Assembly (NCBI RefSeq): GCF_022829465.1
Contig: NZ_JAKSXZ010000146.1
Coordinates: forward strand, 1 to 64,000
Reading direction: 5' to 3'
Length of the DNA stretch: 64,000 nucleotides
Source: Methylobacterium sp. J-067
Lineage (GTDB): Bacteria; Pseudomonadota; Alphaproteobacteria; Rhizobiales; Beijerinckiaceae
Shown: piece by piece, positions 56,375 through 64,000 of the stretch
How the letters are laid out: every line of letters begins with the position of its first letter
Numbering within the stretch: position 1 is the first letter of the stretch
Program-made: the position numbers and the translations under genes
The notes under the pieces: generated by a model
What the model saw: only the letters and a program-made list of their open reading frames with translations
Told to the model about the DNA's origin: nothing
Database searches by the model: none

Positions 56375-57310
56375 ATGAACCGTCGAATCGATCCCGCGCG
56401 GCCGGCTTCCGCCCGCAGCAGCACCTTCACCGCCTTCGGCCTCGCGAGCGAGGCGGAGCCCCTCCCCCCCGGCTTACACATCGTCGCGACGCCGATCGGC
56501 AACCTGCGCGACGTGACCATCCGCGCCCTCGCGACGCTGGCCGCCGCCGACGCGGTGCTGGCCGAGGACACCCGCGTGACGCGGACGCTCCTGGCCCATT
56601 ACGGCATCACCACGCCGCTGGTGGCCTATCACGAGCATTCCACCGACGCGGTGCGCGAGCGGATGGTCGCCCGCCTCAAGGCCGGCGAGGCGCTGGCCCT
56701 CGTCTCCGATGCGGGCACGCCCCTCGTATCGGACCCCGGCTACAAGCTCGTCCAGGCGGCGATCGAGGCCGGCATCGGCATCGTGCCCGTGCCCGGCCCC
56801 TCGGCGGTGACGACCGCTCTCGTCGCGGCGGGCCTGCCGACGGACCGCTTCTTCTTCGAGGGCTTCCTGCCGCAAAAGGCCGGCGCCCGGCGCAACCGGC
56901 TCGAAGCCCTGGCGCAGGTGCCGGGCACGCTGGTCCTGTTCGAATCCCCCCATCGGCTGATCGAGATGCTGGCCGACGCCGCCGCGACCCTGGGCGCCGA
57001 CCGCGCCGCCGCCGTCACCCGCGAATTGACGAAGCTCTACGAGACCGTGCGCCGCGACAGCCTCGGCAGCCTCGCCGCGCGCTTCGCCTCCGAGCCGCCG
57101 CCCAAGGGCGAGATCGTGGTGGTGATCGGCCCGGCCCTGCCCCAGGCGGCCGGGCCCGAGGACGATGCCGCCCTCGACGCGGCGATCCGCACCGCCCTCG
57201 CCCGCCATTCGATCAAGGATGCGGCGAGCCTCGTGGCGGACGAGACCGGCCAGCCGCGCCGGCAGGTCTATGCCCGCGCCCTGGCGCTCGCCCGCGAGGG
57301 CGAGGCGTGA
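56375..57310 (+). CDS. rsmI: 16S rRNA 2'-O-ribose C1402 methyltransferase RsmI
   Basis: This 311-residue SAM-dependent enzyme 2'-O-methylates C1402 of 16S rRNA. The tetrapyrrole-methylase fold is evident: LHIVATPIGNLRDVTIRALA near residue 35, AEDTRVTRTLL, LVSDAGTPLVSDPGYKLV near 110, PVPGPSAVTTALVAAGLPTD, FFFEGFLP and LFESPHRL. The N-terminal 30 residues (RIDPARPASARSSTFTAFG) precede the core. The stop overlaps the yraN ATG by one base. Confidence 0.96.
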   Translation: MNRRIDPARPASARSSTFTAFGLASEAEPLPPGLHIVATPIGNLRDVTIRALATLAAADAVLAEDTRVTRTLLAHYGITTPLVAYHEHSTDAVRERMVARLKAGEALALVSDAGTPLVSDPGYKLVQAAIEAGIGIVPVPGPSAVTTALVAAGLPTDRFFFEGFLPQKAGARRNRLEALAQVPGTLVLFESPHRLIEMLADAAATLGADRAAAVTRELTKLYETVRRDSLGSLAARFASEPPPKGEIVVVIGPALPQAAGPEDDAALDAAIRTALARHSIKDAASLVADETGQPRRQVYARALALAREGEA

Positions 57311-57690
57311 TGCAGGCCGCCCAGAGCGAGGCACGCCGGGCCGCCTACCGGCTCGGGCACCGGGCGGAATGGATCGCCCTGCTGGCGCTGATGCTGCGCG
57401 GCTACATCCCGGTCGCGCGCCGGGTGTCCCTGGCGGGGGGCGAGATCGACCTGATCGTCCGGAGGGGCGGCACGCTGGTCTTCGTGGAGGTGAAGGCGCG
57501 GGCGCGGATCGACACGGCGCGGGAGGCCATCGGCGCGGTCAAGCGGCGGCGCTTCTCTAAGGCGGTGCGGGCCTGGGTGGCCCGGCACCCGTCCACGGCG
57601 GGCCTGACGCTGCGCGCCGATGCGGTCTTCGTCGGGGGGCGGGGCTGGCCGGAGCATTGTCCGGCCGCGTTCACCCTCGAGGGGCTGTAG
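57310..57690 (+). CDS. YraN family (UPF0102) endonuclease-fold protein
   Basis: This 126-residue protein belongs to the YraN/UPF0102 family with a restriction-endonuclease-like fold: LGHRAEWIALLALMLRGYIP, GGEIDLIVRRGGTLVFVEVK (the D-ExK nuclease-type motif), AREAIGAVKRRRFSKA and LRADAVFV. The cellular role is not firmly established. Translationally coupled to rsmI. Confidence 0.93.
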   Translation: MQAAQSEARRAAYRLGHRAEWIALLALMLRGYIPVARRVSLAGGEIDLIVRRGGTLVFVEVKARARIDTAREAIGAVKRRRFSKAVRAWVARHPSTAGLTLRADAVFVGGRGWPEHCPAAFTLEGL

Positions 57691-57696
57691 GGCCCG

Positions 57697-58086
57697 TCAG
57701 CCCTCGGCCTTGCGCATGGCCCCGATCAGGGTGCGCTTCAGGTCCGCCTGGCTGAATGGCTTCTGCACGACGGGCCGGTCGCGGAAGGGCTCGCGGATGC
57801 CCGCGCCGCCGTAGCCGGTCGAGAAGACCAGCGGACGGTCCCGCGCGACGATGGCCTCGGCCACCGGATAGATCGGCTCGCCGGCCACGTTCACGTCGAG
57901 GATCGCGACGTCGAACGTCTCGCGTGCCGCCATTTCAAGGGCCGTCGACAGCCGCGCCGCAGGTCCGACGACCGTACAGCCAAAGTCGAGCAGCATGTCC
58001 TCGAGCAGCATCGAGATAGCGGCTTCATCCTCGACGACGAGGACGCGGACACCGTTGAGCAGTTCGTCGTTGAGGTCAGCACTCAC
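57697..58086 (-). CDS. Single-domain response regulator
   Basis: This 129-residue stand-alone receiver domain has the acidic pair in VLVVEDEAAI, the phospho-acceptor Asp in VAILDVNVAGE, Thr/Ser in VFSTGYGG and Lys in VVQKPFSQADL. There is no output domain, so it acts as a phospho-relay or by protein contact. Single-domain regulators of this kind are frequent partners of HWE-type kinases in Methylobacterium. No kinase gene lies beside it. Confidence 0.93.
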   Translation of the reverse strand: MSADLNDELLNGVRVLVVEDEAAISMLLEDMLLDFGCTVVGPAARLSTALEMAARETFDVAILDVNVAGEPIYPVAEAIVARDRPLVFSTGYGGAGIREPFRDRPVVQKPFSQADLKRTLIGAMRKAEG

Positions 58087-58378
58087 GCCGGGCCGTCTTC
58101 CCTTCGCTGCCCCCGACGGGGTCGTTTCCGCGCGATAACATCGGTCTACTGGTAAGCGAACCGCCTATTGGGGGATCGCAAGACCTTAACGGTGGGTCGC
58201 CCGTTCCCGCTGGCGTGTCAAGCGACAGCTCGCCACGCCGGCCCCCTGCGGCCCAACCCTATGTTAAACTCAGATACATTTTCGGTGAGATGCGGCCCGA
58301 TTGCAACCTGAGCCACGGTCCACGGGGGGCGAAAACGCACCCCCGGCCACCGACGATCCGGTACAGGCGTACTGTGGT

Positions 58379-59476
58379 CTAGTCGTCGGTGAAAGCAACC
58401 TTGGCCCCACGGGCGACGTGCTTGGCGAGGTCGCGGGCGCTCCAGTTCGTCAGCCGGATGCAGCCATGGGACTCGGTCTTGCTGACGCGCTCGGGCTCGG
58501 GCGTGCCGTGAATACCGTAGCTCGGGATCGCGAGATCGATCCAGACGAGGCCGACTGGGTTGTTCGGGCCGGGGCGGATCGAGAATTTCTGCTTCGTTTT
58601 CACACCCTTGAACCCGTATTTGGGGTTGTAGGTGTAGACCGGATCGAAGGCGACGCCCTTGACCGTGGTCTCGCCGCTCGGCGCGGGCTTCTCGCTGCTA
58701 CCGATGGAGGCCGGGTAATAGGCGAGGAGCGCGCCGTCCGCGCCAAAAGCACGCACGTCCCGGTTCGTTTTGTCGACGCTGATGCGCTCGACCTTCGGAT
58801 CTTGCGGCAGATCTTTGCCCTTCGGCTTGTCCAGGCCCATCGGCTCGACGCCCGCCACGAGGATCGTCGTGCCGGCCTCGTCGAACTTCTTGTCGGGGTT
58901 GAGGGCGCCGAGGAGGTCGCGGCTCATGTGGAACCGTTCGGCCAGCATCTCGCGGGGGTTGGTGTAGCCGAGGGCGTCCAGCTCAGCCTGCTGTTCCATC
59001 TTGGGCGGGATGCGGCGCTCGTAGGGGCCGTCCGCATCCTCCTTGGTGATCGTGTAGGTCTTGAGGGCCGGCGCGGAATCGCCCGATTGCAGGGCCTCCC
59101 ACACCTCCTTCGTCAGATGATCGGAGGCCGGGAGCTTCCGCGCGGCGGCGAAGGCTGCGAGCGCCCGGTGGTAATTGTCGCCCTCGCGCCCGTCGATGGC
59201 GCCCGGGGAGAAGCGCGCCCGGTCGAGGAGCACCTGCGCCCGCACGGTGATCGGCTGTGCCGGGGGCTCGCCCTTCTTCGACGTGTCCTCGTTGGACTTG
59301 GCCTCGCCAGTCTTGGCCTCGTCGGTCTTGCCCTCGTTGAAGGTCGCGGCGTTCACCGCCTGCTCCGTCAGCGCCGGGGCGGCGGGCTCCTTAGCCTTCG
59401 TATCCTTCGCGGAGGCGAGGGTCGGCAGGGCCAGCACCGCCAGGACGGCCGGCACACTCAGCCACGGTCGCATCAT
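58379..59476 (-). CDS. L,D-transpeptidase with LysM-like region
   Basis: This 365-residue exported cell-wall enzyme makes 3-3 peptidoglycan cross-links or attaches proteins to the wall. Signal peptide: MMRPWLSVPAVLAVLALPTL then ASA. A Lys/Glu-rich linker and a peptidoglycan-binding-like segment (ALAAFAAARKLPASDHLTKE) follow, then a LysM-like stretch (MLAERFHMSRDLLGALNPDK) near 190. The YkuD catalytic domain has YGIHGTPEPERV and the active-site SHGCIRLTNWSARDLAKHV near 335, with the Cys intact. Confidence 0.94.
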   Translation of the reverse strand: MMRPWLSVPAVLAVLALPTLASAKDTKAKEPAAPALTEQAVNAATFNEGKTDEAKTGEAKSNEDTSKKGEPPAQPITVRAQVLLDRARFSPGAIDGREGDNYHRALAAFAAARKLPASDHLTKEVWEALQSGDSAPALKTYTITKEDADGPYERRIPPKMEQQAELDALGYTNPREMLAERFHMSRDLLGALNPDKKFDEAGTTILVAGVEPMGLDKPKGKDLPQDPKVERISVDKTNRDVRAFGADGALLAYYPASIGSSEKPAPSGETTVKGVAFDPVYTYNPKYGFKGVKTKQKFSIRPGPNNPVGLVWIDLAIPSYGIHGTPEPERVSKTESHGCIRLTNWSARDLAKHVARGAKVAFTDD

Positions 59477-59558
59477 CGTCGTCGGGCTCCCGGAGCGAAC
59501 GGCTCCGACCGCCCTAAGCGTCGGAGGCGTGGCAGCGTTCCGGGTCGCTCTGTCGCAT

Positions 59559-60377
59559 CTATTCGCACAGGCGATGGCCGGCGGTCCGCTCGCGCTCGTC
59601 GAGATGGAGATGGTTGGCGTGGGCGGCGTTCGAGCCCGGCCCCAGGACCGTGCGGAAGAAGGCGCAGGCCTTCGTGCGCGTCGCCTTCAGGAAAGTGGCC
59701 TCGGGCCCGTCGCCGGGCGTCTCCTTCACCGGCACCGGGGCGCGCCCGGTGAAGACGTAACCCATCACGTCCACGGCGTCGGCGAAGGCGTGCTCGCTGA
59801 GCTTGGCATCGACATCGTGGTTCTGTCCCCGGCAGACATAGGTGCCGCCGAGGTCGAGGGCGGCGAGCGGCTTTCCGAAGGAGCGCTGCGCCTCGACCTG
59901 CACCTCGCTCGCCCAGCGCGCCAGCCCCTCGGCCGAGCGGCAGGTGAGGGTTGCGGCAGGCCGCAGGGCGATGCCGTCGGCCAGTTCCGTGACCTTCAGG
60001 GGCAGCGGGGCCGTGCATTGCCCCTCCGCGATGGCCGGAAGCGGCTCGAAGCTCGCGCCGAGACGCTTGAGGCGGGTCCGGCAGGCCTCGTCGTCCGGCG
60101 GGGCGACCGTCAGCGCCAGCACCGCCTCGCCGGACAGGTCGGCGGGCCGCTCCGGCGGCACCGGGGGCGGAACCGGCAGGGCGGCGGCGGGAGGCGGAGG
60201 GGTCAGTTCGGGCGGACGCGGCGGCGGGACCGGCGCCGGATCGGGAACGGGCGCGGAGGCCGGGGGCGGCGGGGTGAGTTCGGCCGGGCGCTCTGGTGGC
60301 GTCGGCGCCGCCTCGGCGGCCGAGACCGCAAGCAACGCGCCGCACAGGCCGATCGCTGTCGTAAGACGCTTGGCCAT
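59559..60377 (-). CDS. Extensin-like C-domain exported protein
   Basis: This 272-residue protein has a signal peptide (MAKRLTTAIGLCGALLAVSA) and a long Pro-rich linker (PPERPAELTPPPPASAPVPD and similar repeats to about residue 85). The C-terminal extensin-like domain follows: CRTRLKRLGASFEPLP, TLTCRSAEGLARWASEVQ, KLSEHAFADAVDVMGYVF and HANHLHLDERER. The SEHAFADAVD and HxHLD motifs resemble VanY/D-Ala-D-Ala carboxypeptidase zinc sites, so peptidoglycan hydrolysis is plausible. GAGGGGAT precedes the ATG. Confidence 0.88.
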   Translation of the reverse strand: MAKRLTTAIGLCGALLAVSAAEAAPTPPERPAELTPPPPASAPVPDPAPVPPPRPPELTPPPPAAALPVPPPVPPERPADLSGEAVLALTVAPPDDEACRTRLKRLGASFEPLPAIAEGQCTAPLPLKVTELADGIALRPAATLTCRSAEGLARWASEVQVEAQRSFGKPLAALDLGGTYVCRGQNHDVDAKLSEHAFADAVDVMGYVFTGRAPVPVKETPGDGPEATFLKATRTKACAFFRTVLGPGSNAAHANHLHLDERERTAGHRLCE

Positions 60378-60510
60378 ATCCCCTCGATTGCTTCTCCACC
60401 CGAGCCATAACGGCCGAGGCGCCGTTCGGATCGTTCGCCCCGGTTGCCGCCAGCGACGGATCGGCCCAGAACAGGCGCGACGGGCGCAGCGCCCGAAACC
60501 GAGGATGCGA

Positions 60511-62586
60511 ATGCCGGACACTCTCGCCGCCGGGCTCGACAGCCTTCCGCAGGACAACCCCTTCGCGCCGGCGCATTGGGGCACGCCCTACGAGTTGCCG
60601 CCCTTCGAGCAAATCCGGCCCGAGCATTACCTGCCGGCCTTCGAAGCCGCCCTCGCCGCGCACGAGGCGGAGATCGCGACGATCGCGGAGGATCCCTCCC
60701 CGCCGCGCTTCGCCAGCACCGTCGCCGCGATGGAGCGGGCCGGTCAGGCGCTCGATCGGGTGGCGGGCGTCTTCTACAACCTCACCGGCAGCCACACGAA
60801 CCCGGACCTCCAGGCCATCGAGCGGCAGATCGGCCCGAAGCTCTCCCGGCACGGCAGCGCCATCTACCTGAACCCCCGCCTCTGGGCGCGGATCTCGGCC
60901 GTCGATGCGGACGCGGAGAACCTCGGGCCGGAGGAGCGCCGGGTGCTGGACCGCTACCGCATCCGCTTCCGCCGGGCCGGCGCCGAGCTCGCCCCGGAGG
61001 CGAAGGAGCGGATGGCGGCCATCGCGGAGCGCCTGTCCGAACTCGCGACGCAGTTCAGCCAGAACCTGCTGGCGGACGAGAGCGGCTTCACCCTGCCCTT
61101 GACGGGGGAGGACGACCTCGCCGGCCTGCCGCCCTTCCTGCGCGCCGCCGCCGCCAGCGCCGCCAAGGAGCGCGGGCTCGACAGGCACGTCATCACCCTG
61201 TCGCGCTCGCTGATCGAGCCGTTCCTCGTCTTCTCCACCCGCCGCGATCTGCGCGAGAAGGCCCACGAGGCCTGGATCCATCGGGGCGAATCCGGCGGGC
61301 CGACCGACAACCGCGCCCTCATGGCCGAGATCGTGAAGCTCCGCGCCGAGCGGGCGCGACTGCTCGGCTACGAGAGTTTCGCGCATTTCAAGCTCGCGGA
61401 CACGATGGCGGCGAGCCCCGACGCGGCGATGGAATTGCTGCGCGACGTGTGGACCCCCGCCCGCACCCGCGCCATCGAGGAGCGCGACCGGCTCCAGGCC
61501 ATCGTCCAGCAGGAGGGGCACAACTTCGCCCTCCGCGCGCACGATTGGCGCCACTACGCCGAGAAGCTGCGCCGGGCCGAGCACGACCTCGATGAGGGGG
61601 AGATCAAGGCCTACCTGCCGCTCGACCGCATGATCGAAGCGTCCTTCGACACGGCGACGCGGCTGTTCGGCCTGACCTTCGAGGAATTGCACGACGTGCC
61701 GCGCTACCACCCGGATGTCCGGGTCTGGCGGGTGGGCGACGCGGAGGGCCGGGAGGTCGGCCTGTTCCTGGGCGATTACTTCGCCCGCGCCTCGAAGCGC
61801 TCCGGCGCCTGGATGAGCGCCTTCCGCTCGCAGGAAAAGCTCACCGGGATCGTCACGCCGATCATCGTCAACGTGATGAACTTCGCCAAGGCGCCGGAGG
61901 GCCAGCCGACGCTGCTCTCCTTCGACGACGCCCGCACCCTGTTCCACGAGTTCGGCCACGGGCTACATGGCCTGCTCTCGGACGTGACCTATCCGCTGCT
62001 CGCGGGCACCTCCGTCTCCGGCGACTTCGTGGAATTGCCCTCTCAGCTCTACGAGCACTGGCTGGAACAGCCGGAGATCCTGCGCGCCCACGCCCGTCAC
62101 CACGAGACCGGCGCGCCGATGCCGGAGGACCTGCTCTGCAAGCTGCTCGCCGCGCGGGCCTTCAACCAGGGCTTCGCCACGGTGGAATACACCGCCTCGG
62201 CGCTGGTCGACATGACGCTGCACCTCTCGGCGGAGGGCGAGGCGGGGCTCGACGTGCCGGCCTTCGAGGCGGACGCCCTGCGCCGGATCGCGATCCCCGC
62301 CGAGATCGGGATGCGCCACCGCTCGCCCCACTTCGCCCATATCTTCGGCGGCGAGGGCTACGCGGCGGGCTATTACAGCTACCTCTGGTCCGAGGTGCTA
62401 GACGCGGATGCCTTCGACGCCTTCCGCGAGGCTGGCGACATCTTCGACCCCGAGACGGCGAAGCGCCTGCGCACCTACGTCTACGGCGCCGGCAACCTGC
62501 GCGACCCGCGCGAGGCCTACACCGCCTTCCGCGGCCGGATGCCGAGCATCGCGCCGCTCCTCAAGAAACGGGGTCTGGCGGCTTGA
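60511..62586 (+). CDS. M3-family oligopeptidase (PrlC/Dcp-like)
   Basis: This 691-residue zinc metallopeptidase has the HExxH site in TLFHEFGHGLHGLLSDVTYP near residue 475, followed by GTSVSGDFVELPSQLYEHWL. Substrate-binding residues in HRSPHFAHIFGGEGYAAGYY near 595 are present. The N-terminal helical half includes FEQIRPEHYLPAFEAALAAH. Length and motifs fit cytoplasmic oligopeptidase A/Dcp enzymes that clear signal-peptide and other short peptides. GAGG six bases before the ATG at 60511 sets the start; 60505 is an alternative. Confidence 0.95.
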   Translation: MPDTLAAGLDSLPQDNPFAPAHWGTPYELPPFEQIRPEHYLPAFEAALAAHEAEIATIAEDPSPPRFASTVAAMERAGQALDRVAGVFYNLTGSHTNPDLQAIERQIGPKLSRHGSAIYLNPRLWARISAVDADAENLGPEERRVLDRYRIRFRRAGAELAPEAKERMAAIAERLSELATQFSQNLLADESGFTLPLTGEDDLAGLPPFLRAAAASAAKERGLDRHVITLSRSLIEPFLVFSTRRDLREKAHEAWIHRGESGGPTDNRALMAEIVKLRAERARLLGYESFAHFKLADTMAASPDAAMELLRDVWTPARTRAIEERDRLQAIVQQEGHNFALRAHDWRHYAEKLRRAEHDLDEGEIKAYLPLDRMIEASFDTATRLFGLTFEELHDVPRYHPDVRVWRVGDAEGREVGLFLGDYFARASKRSGAWMSAFRSQEKLTGIVTPIIVNVMNFAKAPEGQPTLLSFDDARTLFHEFGHGLHGLLSDVTYPLLAGTSVSGDFVELPSQLYEHWLEQPEILRAHARHHETGAPMPEDLLCKLLAARAFNQGFATVEYTASALVDMTLHLSAEGEAGLDVPAFEADALRRIAIPAEIGMRHRSPHFAHIFGGEGYAAGYYSYLWSEVLDADAFDAFREAGDIFDPETAKRLRTYVYGAGNLRDPREAYTAFRGRMPSIAPLLKKRGLAA

Positions 62587-62603
62587 GCCGCCGATCCCAG
62601 TGG

Positions 62604-62630
62604 TAAGGATTTCGTAAAGAAACGTCCTTA
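62604..62630. promoter_or_regulatory. Imperfect inverted repeat before the coiled-coil membrane protein
   Basis: TAAGGA (62604-62609) and TCCTTA (62625-62630) flank TTTC/GAAA in an imperfect nested dyad, between the M3 peptidase stop and the next start at 62673. It could be an operator or an mRNA hairpin; there is no T-run to call a terminator. Confidence 0.25.
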
Positions 62631-62672
62631 ACGACTGCTTACAGCACGGGCTGCGAGCGGGAGGGACGGACG

Positions 62673-63524
62673 ATGACTGAATCGAAACCGACGGCATCGA
62701 CCGACAACAAGCCGAAGATTGAAGTGGTCGAGAAGGACCCGAAGAAGGGCCTCAAGGTCGAGATCATCACCGAGAAGGCGCCGTTCTTCGCGACGCCCCG
62801 GCGTTTCGCCCAGACGATGATGCGCGCCGAATCGCGCCTCGTCGCGGTGGCGGGCAGCGCCCTGGCGCTCGGCGCGATGCTCGGCTTCGGCGCGGCCTCG
62901 CGCGATCAGGGCTCAACGGCGGCGGTGGCCTCCCTCGCCTCGGCCATCGACGCAAGCCGCACCGACACCGCCAAACTCACCGCGACGCTCGCCAAACTCG
63001 ACCAGAATGTCGGCGAGTTGCGCAGCGCTACCGAAAGCGCCCGCAAGGAGAGCGCCGGCAAGGGCGGGAGCCTCAACGAAAAGATCGCCCAACTCGACCG
63101 CAGCCTCACGGCGAAGCTCGCGAGCCTCAACGAGAAGATCGATCAGGCCGAGAAGGAGCACGCAGCGCGGATCGCCGCCCTTACCCCGCGCCCGGTCGCG
63201 GCCAAGGCCGAGCCGACGCAGACCGGCAGCCTCGCGGAGCCGCGCGAGGTCAAGGCGGACGCCAAGCCCGTCGAGGTGAAGGTGCAGCCTCAGCTGGAGC
63301 CGGTGAAGGCCGCCGCGCCCGCCAAGCCGCCCGTGCTGGAGCAGTACGCCCTGCGCGACGTGTTCGACGGCGCCGCGATCATCGAAAACCGCAGCCGCAG
63401 GCTGTTTCAGGTGATGCCCGGCGATACGCTGCCGGGGGCGGGCCGTGTCGAGGCGATCGAACGCCAGGGCCGGCAATGGGTCGTCGTCACCCGCCAGGGC
63501 TTCGTGACGCCCAAGGAATGGTGA
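62673..63524 (+). CDS. Membrane protein with coiled coil and GspC/PilP-like end, unknown function
   Basis: This 283-residue protein has a charged cytoplasmic N-terminus (KIEVVEKDPKKGLKVEIITE), one membrane helix at about 52-72 (LVAVAGSALALGAMLGFGAA), and heptad-rich coiled coil (LAKLDQNVGELRSATES, KIAQLDRSLTAKLASLNEKI). A Lys/Pro/Glu-rich linker follows. The end reads YALRDVFDGAAIIENRSRRL, FQVMPGDTLPGAGRVEAIER and QWVVVTRQGFVTPKEW, a small beta domain reminiscent of PilP/GspC-type modules. The family is not assigned; probably an envelope-spanning structural protein. GGGAGGGACGG precedes the ATG. Confidence 0.82.
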   Translation: MTESKPTASTDNKPKIEVVEKDPKKGLKVEIITEKAPFFATPRRFAQTMMRAESRLVAVAGSALALGAMLGFGAASRDQGSTAAVASLASAIDASRTDTAKLTATLAKLDQNVGELRSATESARKESAGKGGSLNEKIAQLDRSLTAKLASLNEKIDQAEKEHAARIAALTPRPVAAKAEPTQTGSLAEPREVKADAKPVEVKVQPQLEPVKAAAPAKPPVLEQYALRDVFDGAAIIENRSRRLFQVMPGDTLPGAGRVEAIERQGRQWVVVTRQGFVTPKEW

Positions 63525-63533
63525 GAACGGCCC

Positions 63534-63752
63534 CTACGACTGGGGGACGGTCACGGGGGTGAGGTCGTCGCCCGACATCGGAAAGCGCGGCTCGATGGCG
63601 AAGGGGTCCGCCATCAGCGAGTTCCGCTCCGCGCGCCGACGGCCGAGGCGAAGGGCCCGGGTGCGGGCGCCGCGCGTGGGGTGAAGGATGGCCCCGAGGA
63701 GAGCCTGACCCTCGAATTCCCTGTCCAGATTCTTGGCGTCGAAGACGGGCAT
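63534..63752 (-). CDS. Hypothetical small protein
   Basis: This 72-residue product has no signal or membrane segment: MPVFDAKNLDREFEGQALLG at the start, an Arg-rich middle (RTRALRLGRRRAERN), and an end FAIEPRFPMSGDDLTPVTVP. It lies tail to tail with the coiled-coil protein gene. I do not recognise it. The coding pattern is reasonable, but the small size leaves doubt. Confidence 0.45.
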   Translation of the reverse strand: MPVFDAKNLDREFEGQALLGAILHPTRGARTRALRLGRRRAERNSLMADPFAIEPRFPMSGDDLTPVTVPQS

Positions 63753-63834
63753 GACGGGCCTGCGGGGGACGTGGCGGCAGGCTTCTCATCATCGAGCCCG
63801 GCCGCGCACCTTAACAACGGGGATAGCGTGAACT

Positions 63835-63869
63835 CGTTCCGTGAAGCTTTCGCCTCGGAACGGTTTTTT
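63835..63869 (+). terminator. Candidate rho-independent terminator
   Basis: CGTTCCG (63835-63841) and CGGAACG (63856-63862) form a perfect 7-bp stem with a 14-base loop, followed by GTTTTTT. It may end a plus-strand transcript reading out of the 62673 gene. The loop is long, so the call is moderate. Confidence 0.5.
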
Positions 63870-64000
63870 CATAATCGGTCCGCCGGTCCCGTCCCGCAGT
63901 GCGACATCGCACCTGTGTCGCGGCGCACGGCTATTGCGCGCCGCGAAGACAGTGTTCGCGATCAGACGAATTGATTCAAACCGGGAATCGAACCGACGAT

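Noticed and set aside
63962..64000. A GGTTCGATTCC-like T-arm on the minus strand at the right edge, suggesting a tRNA or tmRNA end
   Set aside because: The flanking bases do not form a paired T stem, no acceptor stem or CCA follows in the window, and the other half would lie outside. Too weak to call.

Overview
The window is GC-rich DNA from an alphaproteobacterium. The gene set points to Hyphomicrobiales and most likely a Methylobacterium/Methylorubrum-type organism: an opgG-opgH pair for periplasmic glucans, a MucR/Ros regulator without zinc cysteines, an IalB-family protein, a CYTH protein, a DUF2842 protein, CtaA-type heme A synthase and a candidate alphaproteobacterial suhB/mmgR-like small RNA. 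The genus is an inference from gene content and sequence style; no 16S or marker alignment was possible. The window is mostly core chromosome. I see no insertion sequence, prophage, CRISPR array or integrase.

Layout. 1-7.1 kb: the 5' part of a trimeric autotransporter adhesin running off the left edge (minus strand), a small membrane protein, about 1 kb with no convincing gene but a striking AT-rich inverted repeat, a YihY/BrkB membrane protein, and a large MHYT-PAS-GGDEF-EAL c-di-GMP protein preceded by a near-perfect 40-nt hairpin. 7.1-16.9 kb: small exported and membrane proteins, a yellow/royal-jelly-fold protein, MucR, opgGH, IalB, an MFS exporter and a CYTH protein. 17.3-28 kb: a soluble hybrid histidine kinase, a GAF-type sigma-54 activator and, directly downstream, a palindromic enhancer-like site plus a canonical -24/-12 promoter in front of a six-gene cluster (OsmC-like, acyl-CoA dehydrogenase-like, rubredoxin-FAD reductase fusion, and an NrtA/SsuA-type ABC importer). 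This is the best candidate for an undescribed system. 28-38.3 kb: tRNA-Met, an OPT transporter, a CHRD protein, a cluster with two Tat-type exported nicotinamide-dependent enzymes next to an ATP/ADP-translocase-like transporter, gyrB, an aldo/keto reductase and a metallo-beta-lactamase-fold hydrolase.

38.4-64 kb: a di-heme cytochrome c gene broken by one in-frame TGA, a candidate sRNA, and then envelope functions. These are a very long class A penicillin-binding protein, an outer-membrane polysaccharide export lipoprotein (OPX), a Wzz/BY-kinase-like protein that has lost its P-loop, a CelD/FemAB-like acyltransferase, an undecaprenyl-phosphate sugar transferase, an LpoA-like lipoprotein divergent from rsmI-yraN, an L,D-transpeptidase, an extensin-like/VanY-like protein and an M3 oligopeptidase. 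CtaA and a hemolysin III-family protein are interspersed.

Working together: the adhesin, c-di-GMP enzyme, MucR, OPX/Wzz/sugar-transferase genes and opgGH together suggest a surface and exopolysaccharide lifestyle programme. The sigma-54 cluster looks like a nutrient-scavenging regulon whose substrate cannot be read from sequence alone.
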